Assembly (NCBI GenBank): GCA_002104985.1
Contig: MCGO01000211.1
Coordinates: forward strand, 1 to 64,000
Length of the DNA: 64,000 bases
DNA from: Rhizoclosmatium globosum
Taxonomy: Eukaryota > Chytridiomycota > Chytridiomycetes > Chytridiales > Chytriomycetaceae
Direction: 5' to 3'
Shown here: positions 36,637 through 46,248 of the stretch, in pieces
Layout of the letters: every line of letters begins with the position of its first letter
Position numbering within the stretch: the stretch's first letter is position 1
Position numbers and translations under genes: made by a program
Notes under the pieces: generated by a model
Databases searched by the model: none
What the model saw: the letters and a program-made list of their open reading frames with translations, nothing else
Told to the model about the DNA's origin: nothing

Positions 36637-38065
36637 ATGGCCACACAGTCTGAACGCCGTCCATTGCTTCCCTCGAATGATGCACCTAAGTCACAGCGAT
36701 CATTTAAGTTATTGTTTGCAGCTCTGGGCTTGGCAGCCTTTGGATTGGTGGTGTACTCAATAGGGAACCAGTCAAGCCACGAGTTTGACAGCCGGACAGT
36801 CATCCTGATTTCACTCGATGGAACCCGTGGAGAATATCTTTCACGCGGAGTATCACCAACCTTGGACTTGATCCGTAAGCTCTCCTTCACCAACTTTGAC
36901 AGCTGCCCACTCACCAAACCCGTTCCAACCTCCAACCATACAAACCAACCAACAACCAACCCAATACAGGCTCCACCGGCATCCACGCACAATCAATGCG
37001 TCCATCTTTCCCAACGCTCACCTGGCCAAACCACTACTCCCTCGCAACAGGCCTCTACCCAGACTCCCACGGAATCGTCGGAAACATCTTCCACGACACC
37101 CGCACAAACAGAACATTCGACTACATGGACATGGACGGGCAACGAAACAGCGAATGGTGGGGCGGCGAGCCAATCTGGATCACCGCCGAGAAATCTGGAA
37201 TCATAACTGCAAACTGTATGTGGCCGGGCTCCACTGCCGAAATTAAACAGACGCGGCCGTCGTTGTATCGGGAGTGGGATTGGCGGGTTAGTCATGAACA
37301 GAGAATTGATATTGCTGTGGAGTGGCTTGCACTGCCTCCATCCAAAAGACCGCTTTTCGTTGCTGTCTATTTGGGCGATGTTGACCACGCGGGTCACATG
37401 TACGGCCCCGATTCACCGCAAGTCAACACAGAACTCACAAACTTGGACAACAGTATCGCGAAGCTAATTACAGGCGTGGAACGAATCTCAAAGCGTGCAT
37501 GGTACGAATCCGTGAACATCATTGTCGTATCCGATCACGGAATGGGTGAAGGAAACACCTTGTCCAAGTTTGTCTTTTGGATGACTTTGTTGATTCAACC
37601 AAGTTTACAATTGTCGACGACGTGGCAGTGCACATCTTCCCAACCAATGACCAAGATATGGAGGCTTTATACCAAACGTGGAAATCAGCAAGTCTTGCGT
37701 CTGGGCACTGGAACATCTGGAAAAAGGAAGAAATTCCTGCAGAATACCATTACTCCACCAACGCACGTATTGCTCCTCTGATTGCAGTGCCTCACCCCGG
37801 CTGGGCTGTCAGCTCAAGATCATCAAACAAGATTCTTTCGAAGCCGTTTGAGTTGAAGGGAATGCACGGTTACAACAATTCTCACCCTGATATGCAAGCA
37901 ATCTTTGTTGCCGCGGGTCCCGCTTTCAAGCCAGCCACACAACCAATCAAACCGTTTGAGAATATCGAGATTTACAATTTAATCGCTCGCGTAATGGGTC
38001 TCAAACAGACAGCAGTCAACAATGGAACAGTTGGGGCAAGTTTATTTGATGGATACCTTCACTAA
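36637..38065 (+). CDS. Type II membrane nucleotide pyrophosphatase/phosphodiesterase (ENPP family)
   Basis: Exons 36637-36874 and 36970-38065 (95-nt intron GTAAGC..ATACAG). Basic cytosolic tail, one membrane anchor (about residues 23-43), then the alkaline-phosphatase-fold catalytic domain. Visible metal and catalytic residues: D in ILISLDGTRGE, the nucleophile T in FPTLTWPNHYSLATG, GLYPDSHGI, the paired ligands in GDVDHAGHMYGP and VVSDHGMG, and H in HGYNNSHPDMQAIF. Such enzymes hydrolyse nucleotide phosphodiester or pyrophosphate bonds outside the cell or in the secretory pathway. The frame breaks once: GTCTTTTGGATGAC at 37572-37585 needs a fifth T in the run at 37575-37578 to give KFVFLDDFVDSTKF. 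A sequence error is the simplest explanation. Total about 445 residues. Confidence 0.88.
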
Positions 38066-38237
38066 TGTGACTATGCTCGCAAATAAAGAACACCATAATA
38101 TATATACGTATAAATTGTATTCTGTATAAATTCATAAAACAAGGAATATCATCAAAAGACGAGGAAAAGGAAAACCAACAAAACAGATGCAAAAAAAGAG
38201 TTCCAGACTCTTTCAAAGTCCACCTACACTACACAGC

Positions 38238-41200
38238 TCAAACCACACTTCTCTTATGACTATCAGTAGCCCACTCCTTCAACCACCCAACCATATACAC
38301 AGTCGACATGGAGAACCGAATGAAACTCAACACAGCCACACTCCACAGCAAGAAACTCAAGTACGGGTTCACTTGTCCAGGCTTAGTCAACTTATTCAGA
38401 ATCCAACCATTCGTGAAAATGAACACGAGAAGGAAGTTGGAGAAGAACCAAAGGAGGACAGTGTTTGTTCGGAACTGCTTGAAAAAGTCGTCGTCGTCGG
38501 TTTTGATCGTGTTGTCTTCTTTACGGTCACGGAGGTGTGCGGCTTCGTGGTCGAGCTTGTGGAGGACTCCGGCGTAGTACTCGTCGGCATCTTGGTTTTG
38601 CTCAGGGAGGTCGACAGTTGCAATCTTTTCTCCGGCTGCGTTGGTGGAGGTAGTGACCGCTGGGAGGTTAGAGGCTTCAGTAATTCCCTTGGTTCCCCAA
38701 GAAACGTCGTGAATGTTACAGACTACAGTTGAAATTTAGAATTGAGCTGTTACAAAGAAAAAACGTTGTACTCACAAGCATAGACCATGAGAATGTTACA
38801 GAACGCTGGAATCATAAACAAGTACTGCAACATACACGTGAAAACGTGCCATGGATCCAAGAACATCAAACTTGAAATCAAGTACAACGCATATGTACTC
38901 AAAGTCGAAACAACCAAATCTCTGAACGAGCTGTTGGTTGCAACATACTTGACAAAGTCGAACAATCCATTTGGCTGGCTGTCAATGTACACTTGAATCG
39001 AGACCTTGATGGTCCAGATTCCCATAAAGAGCATGAAACCCATCAAGATTGCAAAAATGCAGGCGAATCCAATATACATACGCTTAGCGGCTTCTGGGCG
39101 GTTACCCATCGAAGCAATAACCATGGCCAAGACGGAACCAAGATAAATGGATCGAAGGACACCGGAAACGGAACCTCCGTATGGATAGAATGGATCGTTT
39201 CCTTTCACATCAACCACACCTCCAGTACAAGCAGCCAAGTCAGAGGAATCAGCAATGTTGAAAAGGAACTAATTCAGATACATCAGTATTCCGAAGAACA
39301 GCAAAGACTAGATTGTACTCACGTAGAATGAAAGGTACATGTTACCAATATTGAACCATGCAAAAAGCAAGTTAATACTGTTGTAAATGGTCTCCAAGAA
39401 CAAGATCCACTTTCGCGCCTGAGTGTGTCCCGACTTCCAAATACGGCCAGAGTTCATCACAGCATGAACAGAAGCAAAGAAAGAACCGTTGAGCCAACGA
39501 CGTCTCTGCTTGATCAAGTCATGCAATTCGCTTGGAACATCGGTTTCAGCCTTCGCACTCTTGACGTACTTGAGCACATTCTGAGAGTCAGATCTCATTA
39601 CGAGCTCGAAACAGAGGATACGGTCTTCAGCGAGGTACATGTTTGCTTCAGAGACGTTTGTTCCGTGAGGCTTTTCTCCCTTGAAGTAGCATTCCAAGGG
39701 ACGGCCTTGAAGGGCTTTCCAACGGTAGGCTGAGAAGGCTCCTGGAAGCACAGAGATGTATCCAAAGACGGATTCAAGTGGCTTGTCGAGAATGTTGGAC
39801 ATTTTGTACTCAAAGTTCTGGACGGCAACGACTGGGTTGATCAAGTTCTTCCAGTATGGACCCAATTCGGCAGCAATCTCTCCACAGGCTCCGGCAACGT
39901 GTTCGTTACGCTCGAATGCTATTTTGAGTATTGGGTTGATCAGTATACACCAAAAGTAGACGAAGAAACAACTAACCTCGGTACAAGTGGTAGAAACTCT
40001 CTTTAGTTGGCTTGGTACCAATATCAATCAAGATACAAATCTCAGGATCCAACTGCTCACAGACAGATGAGAAGAACCATCTGTGGGAGTTAATTTTCTT
40101 GGCATTTTTCTCCTTGAGCAAAAACAAGGTTTGGACGGGAACAATGTTTTGATGCTTTGCTGGGTCATCGGCGAAACGAGCCACCAAGTTCTTGTCAACA
40201 CGGACTTGTGTGCTGAATTCGAAGAAGTGACCAGTTACAGGCTGTCCGTTCACGGAGGCACGTGGGAGACCATCCATGTAACAACCCATGACAGAGAGAA
40301 CGTCGAGAGTCTTTTGGTTCACCTTGGCGCGACCTAGTTTTTGTGGAATGTAAGTGTTAACGAGTGGACTTCCCCAAATCAAACTTGAATTGAAGATTAC
40401 AAACCATCAGACACAATGACAACAACGATTTCCTTCCATGAGTCAGGGCCCCATCCAAGACAGTTTCCAGAACAGAGGTATGCAATGTTATCCATGACGG
40501 CGGACATGGACTTTGAGAAGAGGACGTCGTCTTCGTTGTACATAGTACAGACGACGGCGATACGAGTACGACGTCCATACTTTTTGGGACGCAAGGTATA
40601 TGTGCTTGTAAAATCATTTGGATCGGTGGTGGCAGCAGTGTATCTAAGGGGTTGAAAGGAAAGCGTTCAGAAAACCAAGTTCCAAGACTCATTTAAGAGG
40701 AATTCATCAGAAGGGAGTACCTCAAGTGAGTGAATTCTTCGCCATCCTTGTACTTGCAGTGTTCAAGGTACTTTTTGGAAAGGGGGATGCTGACAATGAA
40801 CTGGCCATCTGTCAAAACGACCTCCTTCTTGACCATCTTTGTGGCTTTCCGCACAAAGGGTGCGTATCCTTGCACACGTTGTGGTTGGGAGGTGCTGCCG
40901 CCTTGAGGCTGTTGTTGTTGCTGTGGAGGATATGCAGGTTGCTGGTTGATGTACTGAGGCTGAGGCTGAGCGTATTGCGCATACTATTTAACTAGTTAGT
41001 GAATTTGCAAAAAGTAATTGAGGGAAGGATCAAGGATGGGTGTTTAAGAAGAGGCAAGGCAGACACTCATTCAAGATTCGAATTTGGGAGAAGGAGGAGA
41101 GTGCACGAGTCACGAGTGCCATGGCGCACTTGACACAATTCAACGAATGCATCTGGCTTCACTCATTGTGCATTCAAACCGTTCCCTTCCACCAAGAAAC

Positions 41201-41520
41201 AACAGGTCCCAATCTGAACACAACCACAACCCCAACCACGAACACAACCACGAACACGAACAACGCACCTGGGACGACGGAGCCGGCGCAGGGCCAAGTG
41301 GCTGGTACTGGTACGGATTGGCCGGTGGTGGTGCGCCAGGGAAGCCGCCCGGTGGAGGCGGGTACTGCTGCCCGGGCTGTTGCTGTTGTTGTTGTTGCTG
41401 TTGCTGTTGGTATGGATTCGCACTTGCATTCGCTACATAGGGCGAGTTGCTGCGCTGCTTTGGCTGTTGGGCTGCAGCGCCAGAGAGTGGTGGTGGTGGT
41501 GGGTACGGGTTGTCACTCAT
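38238..41520 (-). CDS. Chitin synthase copy 7 (894 aa, 7 exons)
   Basis: Division-1 chitin synthase. Exons (minus): 41520-41269, 40983-40721, 40643-40405, 40333-39977, 39918-39323, 39268-38776, 38722-38238; the frame is intact at 894 residues. The N-terminus is Pro/Gln/Tyr-rich with an 11-glutamine run. [27 protein letters not shown] and [12 protein letters not shown] (near residue 506) are present. The loop [20 protein letters not shown] groups it with copies 1 and 2 (subfamily A). The first intron is 285 nt, far longer than the other introns of the array (about 45-80 nt), and lies inside the low-complexity region, a common place for regulatory introns. It has no intron at CTMYNED or DDFFK. 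It is divergent from the seven-helix gene, with 245 bp between the starts. Confidence 0.93.
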
Positions 41521-41765
41521 TCGTTGATTGTTTCTTGGTTTTTGAAAGGTGGTTGGTTGGTCGTTGGTGGAAATGAAAAAGGAAATCAGACACGCCGCCA
41601 AGGATTCAAAAGAAAGGGTTCGACTGCCGCCCTTGATTGATTTCATTTGCATTTTACTTTCTCGTTTGACTAACACAATGCACGTATTGTTTCCATTTTA
41701 TCGTTCACAAGTTCAAACAATGGTACCAACAATGGATTCATCACAATGAAACTTTATCTCAAAAC

Positions 41766-42725
41766 ATGGACAACTCGACCACGAACGTTACGGCTCCCGT
41801 TTCAATCCATGTTGCAATGATTGCGACTGACCTTGATGCAAAACTCAATCCTTCCATGGTTCAAACGTTGTCCATTTTGGAGGTGGAAAGTGAAGCTAAA
41901 AACACAATCGTAGCGTTCCGCATCCTCTATGCCATCATCATGCTCCTACTTCTTTTCGTTTACAATTCTTATGTTCGACCAGAAGATAGACTCAAGCCCA
42001 AAAATGTTCTGCTCAGTGCACTCACGGCATCTTCTAGCTTATACTTTGCTGCTCAAACTTATTGGTACCTCAACCCGTCATCTTTGTCCCTATTATGCCG
42101 TCTCATCTCGATTTGCGTCCTTGAAATACTTTATCTCCATTACCTGTTCCAACGAAGCTACGACGTACTACTGGTCCAAACAAGCAGACTCACAATGCGT
42201 ACAATCACCTACATTATCTGGATTGCCACGGCCATCACATTGATTCCTCTCGTGGTCACGATTTTTATTTATAACGACTGGAACACATTCTTTCTTATTG
42301 CAAATACCATAGCTTACTTCCCATCGCCCTTCATTCTCCTCTTGGGTATATTTTTGATTGCTGTATACATGAGACAAGTCAATCAAATGAACCAGGAAGC
42401 ACAAGAACAAGAGGCTACACTTACTAAGGAGACAAAGCGGTTCACGGAAATTATTTATCGCTATGGAATCACATGCATTATTCTCACTGCAATTTCGTTG
42501 TTGTTCCGCACAGTAGCTTCAGCACTCGTGGCCAAGCCAAAAGTGTCATTGGCAGAAATCGACACATATTTTTGGCTAGTGGGGGCCAGTGAGGTTTGCG
42601 CATTTGCGAATGGAATTGTCCTCATTACCCAGAAAATGAAGCTGGTTTTCTTGGCCGACGAGCTTCTGGGAGATAAGTATGTTGCCTCTGAACCAGAAAC
42701 TGTTAAATCCGTCAAATTCAACTGA
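41766..42725 (+). CDS. Seven-helix membrane protein of unknown family (319 aa)
   Basis: Single exon. Two N-glycosylation sequons lie at the N-terminus (NST at 3, NVT at 7), fitting an outside N-terminus. Seven hydrophobic segments can be counted: about residues 47-66, 82-103, 107-127, 144-164, 175-204, 230-252 and 270-292. A Gln/Glu-rich loop sits between helices 5 and 6 (QVNQMNQEAQEQEA). The C-terminal tail is acidic then basic. The topology is receptor-like, but I see no rhodopsin or GPCR signature that I can name. The neighbour downstream is convergent with only 44 bp between. Confidence 0.65.
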   Translation: MDNSTTNVTAPVSIHVAMIATDLDAKLNPSMVQTLSILEVESEAKNTIVAFRILYAIIMLLLLFVYNSYVRPEDRLKPKNVLLSALTASSSLYFAAQTYWYLNPSSLSLLCRLISICVLEILYLHYLFQRSYDVLLVQTSRLTMRTITYIIWIATAITLIPLVVTIFIYNDWNTFFLIANTIAYFPSPFILLLGIFLIAVYMRQVNQMNQEAQEQEATLTKETKRFTEIIYRYGITCIILTAISLLFRTVASALVAKPKVSLAEIDTYFWLVGASEVCAFANGIVLITQKMKLVFLADELLGDKYVASEPETVKSVKFN

Positions 42726-42769
42726 AATCATTATTTTGATTATGAGACGTTCTTTTTGTTTTATTTAAC

Positions 42770-43357
42770 TTAAATGTGCACGTAACCAGTACCTCCCATT
42801 TGATTATACAGATTTCTGTACTTTTTCATCCTCTCTGCCAGAACATGCCCCAGCCTCCCTTCCTTATTAAGTACATCACCCAACCAAACTTGAAGCAACG
42901 AAGAAAGAATCACCAAAACCTGTCCCTGCTCGCAATTCAACCAACACAACTTATCCATCACAAACTCAATTTTCCCAAAAACAGGCCTGGGATCATGACT
43001 CCCACCCTTCCCAGGCGCCGACTCCGCCAGCGTATACTTATAAAACGGCTTGTGATCCACTTCCGCATACGCAACAGTCACCCACTCCCCCTTCATCATC
43101 AACACCTGAAACTCATGTCTTCCCACATTCTCCTCGTCTCTCCCAGATTCAGACCCAGGCGCAGCAGAACTCGACGCCCCACCAACACCTGGGAAATTCC
43201 ACCACTTCTTCACACCTTCAGACATAATTATTTTCCACATAACCCATCGCGCCGGAACACCATCCAGATCAAAGCGGGCTTGCACCTTTGTCACATGGTT
43301 TCCCTCGACATGATACATACCAGGCTCCATGAGCCGGGCAGACTCGTGGATGTGCAT
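42770..43357 (-). CDS. Unrecognised protein (195 aa), start overlapping the upstream stop
   Basis: The frame begins at ATG 43357, whose A is the last base of the TAA stop of the kiwellin-like gene (TAATG). Upstream in the same frame the sequence is open back to the Ser/Gly-rich region, so it could also be the frameshifted C-terminal part of that gene. The protein is Trp-rich (WVMWKIIMSEGVKKWWNFPG), has an alternating beta-type pattern (FQVLMMKGEWVTVAYAEV) and ends RNLYNQMGGTGYVHI. No family is recognised. No frame defects are seen. Confidence 0.55.
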   Translation of the reverse strand: MHIHESARLMEPGMYHVEGNHVTKVQARFDLDGVPARWVMWKIIMSEGVKKWWNFPGVGGASSSAAPGSESGRDEENVGRHEFQVLMMKGEWVTVAYAEVDHKPFYKYTLAESAPGKGGSHDPRPVFGKIEFVMDKLCWLNCEQGQVLVILSSLLQVWLGDVLNKEGRLGHVLAERMKKYRNLYNQMGGTGYVHI

Positions 43358-45591
43358 TAGCACCTCTTCGTCGCTGTTTGGGGTGCGTCCTTTAAACAAG
43401 AACTGCTACTTCCGCTACTTCCACCACTACCACTGCTACCGCCACTTCCACCATTACTGCCAGTGCCGCCATTGCCGTTGCTGCTACTTCCAGGATTCTG
43501 AGTTGTCCAGTGGATATCAAACTCGTATAAACTGTCGTTTGAGTCAACAAAGCGAAGGTCCTTAAGACCTTGACAAGAATTGATTGAAGTGACGGGTTGC
43601 AAAGAACCCGTAGATCCAGCAAAGATAGTCACAGTTGCAGAGCTGGACGAAGATGTTTGCGAAAAGCACGAAGACGGAATGGTCACATATTTGCACAAAG
43701 AGGGATCGGCGTTGCTACATCCAGGACTCACGGACAATGCGTTGATCCAAACTTCTATGTTTGTTGGAAGTGTGAAAGTAATGTCTTGATTGGCATTTTG
43801 AGATCCGTCTACTGATGCAACAGTGATGGATCCGAATGTTGGCGAAACTTTGAAAACATTTGAAACTCCGCAACCATAGGAAGAAACAGTTGAAGTCAAT
43901 GGTGACGATAAAGATGCGTCAGCTGCAATTTCGTATGCACTCAGAGTCAGTACAACCTTCTTGGCTATTTGATGAGTATTTGTACAGCTTTCCAGAGACA
44001 AGATTGGGGGTCAAAACTACGTTGGAAGCTGTGCAGTCTGTGTTGGTAACACCAGATGCTCCAACACAAACGGCAACTTCGTAGACTTTTGTAGTGTCCT
44101 TCAAGACACTTGTAAACCCAACCGTGAAAATTCCATTGTCACCAACGGATAAACTGTCAACTTCAAACGTTCCTCCAAACGGAGTAGTCGAAGGTGCTGA
44201 ACCTCCCTTGATACTAGCACCAACAAATGCATCACCTGACGCAAAACTGAGCTTGTAGTTACCGGTATTCGAAAACTGTTTGTATGAGCTCACAACTTGA
44301 ATTTCACACCCTGATGGAACTGTAATAGAGAAACCGCAGGCATTACTGAGACCAGCCGCAGGTATGCTGGTTCCGTCGGCATAAGGGCCACACCCACTGA
44401 CAGCTGAGACGGTGAAAGTTTGACCATGGGCCTGGGATTGAGTCAGAATAAAGGAGTTGCCTGAAGTTTGGACTGTTGGCTGGAATGCCAAATCAGAGAC
44501 AGATGAGGCGGAACCAGAACACGTTGGATTGGCGTTACCGCCTCCATTTCCTCCACTACCGCCGCCTGTGTTACCACCTGTTGAACCACCTGTTGTGCCA
44601 CCTGTTGTGCCACCAGTGTTACTACCTCCAGTGTTGCCTCCACCAGTGTTTCCACTTGATCCTCCGCCATTAGGATCAATCTGACATTAACGCTTTAAAT
44701 TGCATTATCGATAAGAAAAAAGAAATTCAACTCACTAGTTTGTCTGACCAGGTAATGTACTGATTGATTGAGGGGTCACAGCCTAACTCCTCACAGACAG
44801 CAGACGAAGCATCAACGACATTAACTTTGCAAGGTCTTTGTCCGCTGTGATCCACGTCACAGCCATTCTGAGAGTCGCATTCATCCACAACCTTTGCCGT
44901 TGTCATTTTCCCGTTCCAATAAATATAAACCTCTTGCAGACATCAAGACCCTCCGTTGAACCAACCTGAAGAAACAAATTAATATGACATCCAACAAAAG
45001 AAAAAAAACAACTAATAAAACGCTACCAGTCGAAAGGGCAACAACTTTCTCGTCTTTCTGGGGCCAAATACCATCTTTGATACAGCTTCCGATGCCTCCT
45101 CCAGCTCCACCATCCGTGAAATCATTGTTAGTCATGACGGCAAGGGTTCCATGTGTCTTGTCCACTGGTGGCGAGCAAGTGTATCCCTTGTAACTGTGAC
45201 CCGGAAAGCAACAAAGGGAGGCTCTTTGCGCCTCGTCCGCTCCATCTCCAGCGTTGCAGTCAACACCTTGGTACGTGATTGAATTGGAAGAAACGCAGGA
45301 TGGAGGGAAAGTTTCTGGATCCACATATCCGTCGCCAATAGAGCATCCGAGAGGGAAGTTGTACACCTCTTTGGCCCAGGGACTGTCCATACAAATTCCT
45401 TGGGCGTCGTCGCCATTGTACCGAGGAAAGCAACCCATTTGTCCGTCACAAGAGTCAGACCCAATGGGAGAGCACTGCCATCCACACATTGATTCGCTAG
45501 TAGTTTGGATAGGAGGCGTTGGCCAATGGGCAAGTTGGGCAGATGCAATTGTCCCAATGAGGCCAAGCTGAACGATCACTTTCAATTTCAT
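43357..45591 (-). CDS. Secreted kiwellin-like protein with Gly/Ser-rich linkers; interrupted by TGA and one frameshift
   Basis: Exons (minus): 45591-45026, 44965-44736, 44680-43357. A signal peptide (MKLKVIVQLGLIGTIASA) is followed by a Cys-rich N-terminal module, then the kiwellin/DPBB core: DGGAGGGIGSC, KVVALSTGWFNGGS, TAKVVDECDSQNGCD, DHSGQRPC, NVVDASSAV. This is the pattern of the plant kiwellin (ripening-related) family. The codon after GGS is TGA (44945-44943), where the family has arginine before the next cysteine. A Gly/Thr/Ser linker and two beta-type domains follow; the frame must be shifted by one base near 43965 (SGKLYKYSSNSQ to KKVVLTLSAYE). A polyserine/glycine tail precedes the end CLKDAPQTATKRC. 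It is either a broken gene, or a gene with sequence errors and one real stop. Confidence 0.75.
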
Positions 45592-46248
45592 TGCTGTTGA
45601 GCTTTGGTGAATTTTCTTTTTCATGGTTCTCATGGTACAAATTTTTGCTCAGAATTTAAACTCGCCTTGAACCAGTTTGAACCAGTTTGAACCACCTTGA
45701 ACCACCTTGAACCAGTTTTACCAGCTACAACACATTTTTGATTAAAATAAAAAAATCATGAATTTCCTCTGAAGTTCCAAATGTCGTGGTTGTATGGAAC
45801 CTATTGTTGGTCGCTAAATGCTTGTGGCCATTCCGTGGTTAACCATTACGTTTAATTCGAACTTGAAATGCGTACGGTTTAGACCTGGACGAAGTAAGTC
45901 ATTGGTTTCTGACTTCGGGTGGTTTGAATGCTGAATGGTTGTAAACCTTAACTTACTCTATTCAGCCTCTCACGTTCTCTCCAGTATGATTTGGAATTAA
46001 TCTGCATATAAGAATGCATGTCATCGTAGTAAAGATTTTTTAATTAAATATACCAATTTCAAGTTGAGGGATATCCAGAAAGATGAATCTATCTTCTTCC
46101 GAGTATCAGAACGTATCTACTTGTATCGTGTCCAAGTTCTGTCGTTCGCGTTAAATTGAGGAACAGAGAAAGAGAAAGAGAAGCTCTCCCTTTTTGTTTT
46201 TTTTGATCCAGTCCCAATCACCAACCACCAACCAACAACCAACCCGAA
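45592..46248. other. Intergenic region with decamer repeats
   Basis: 657 bases between divergent genes. Near 45665-45716 there are five tandem 10-bp units of the type TTGAACCAGT/TTGAACCACC. The rest is A/T-rich and holds no convincing gene. Confidence 0.5.
45665..45716. repeat. Tandem 10-bp repeat (TTGAACCAGT/TTGAACCACC)
   Basis: Five consecutive decamers starting CTTGAACCAG, alternating AGT and ACC endings. They lie about 80-125 bp upstream of the kiwellin-like start codon, so they could be promoter elements. Confidence 0.85.

Noticed and set aside
24943..44945. Alternative genetic code suggested by in-frame TAA (25707) and TGA (44945)
   Set aside because: All intact genes in the window end at ordinary TAA, TAG or TGA and use no internal stops; two isolated cases fit mutation or error better.
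45665..45716. CRISPR-like repeat array
   Set aside because: The units are 10 bp, contiguous, without spacers, in a eukaryotic genome.
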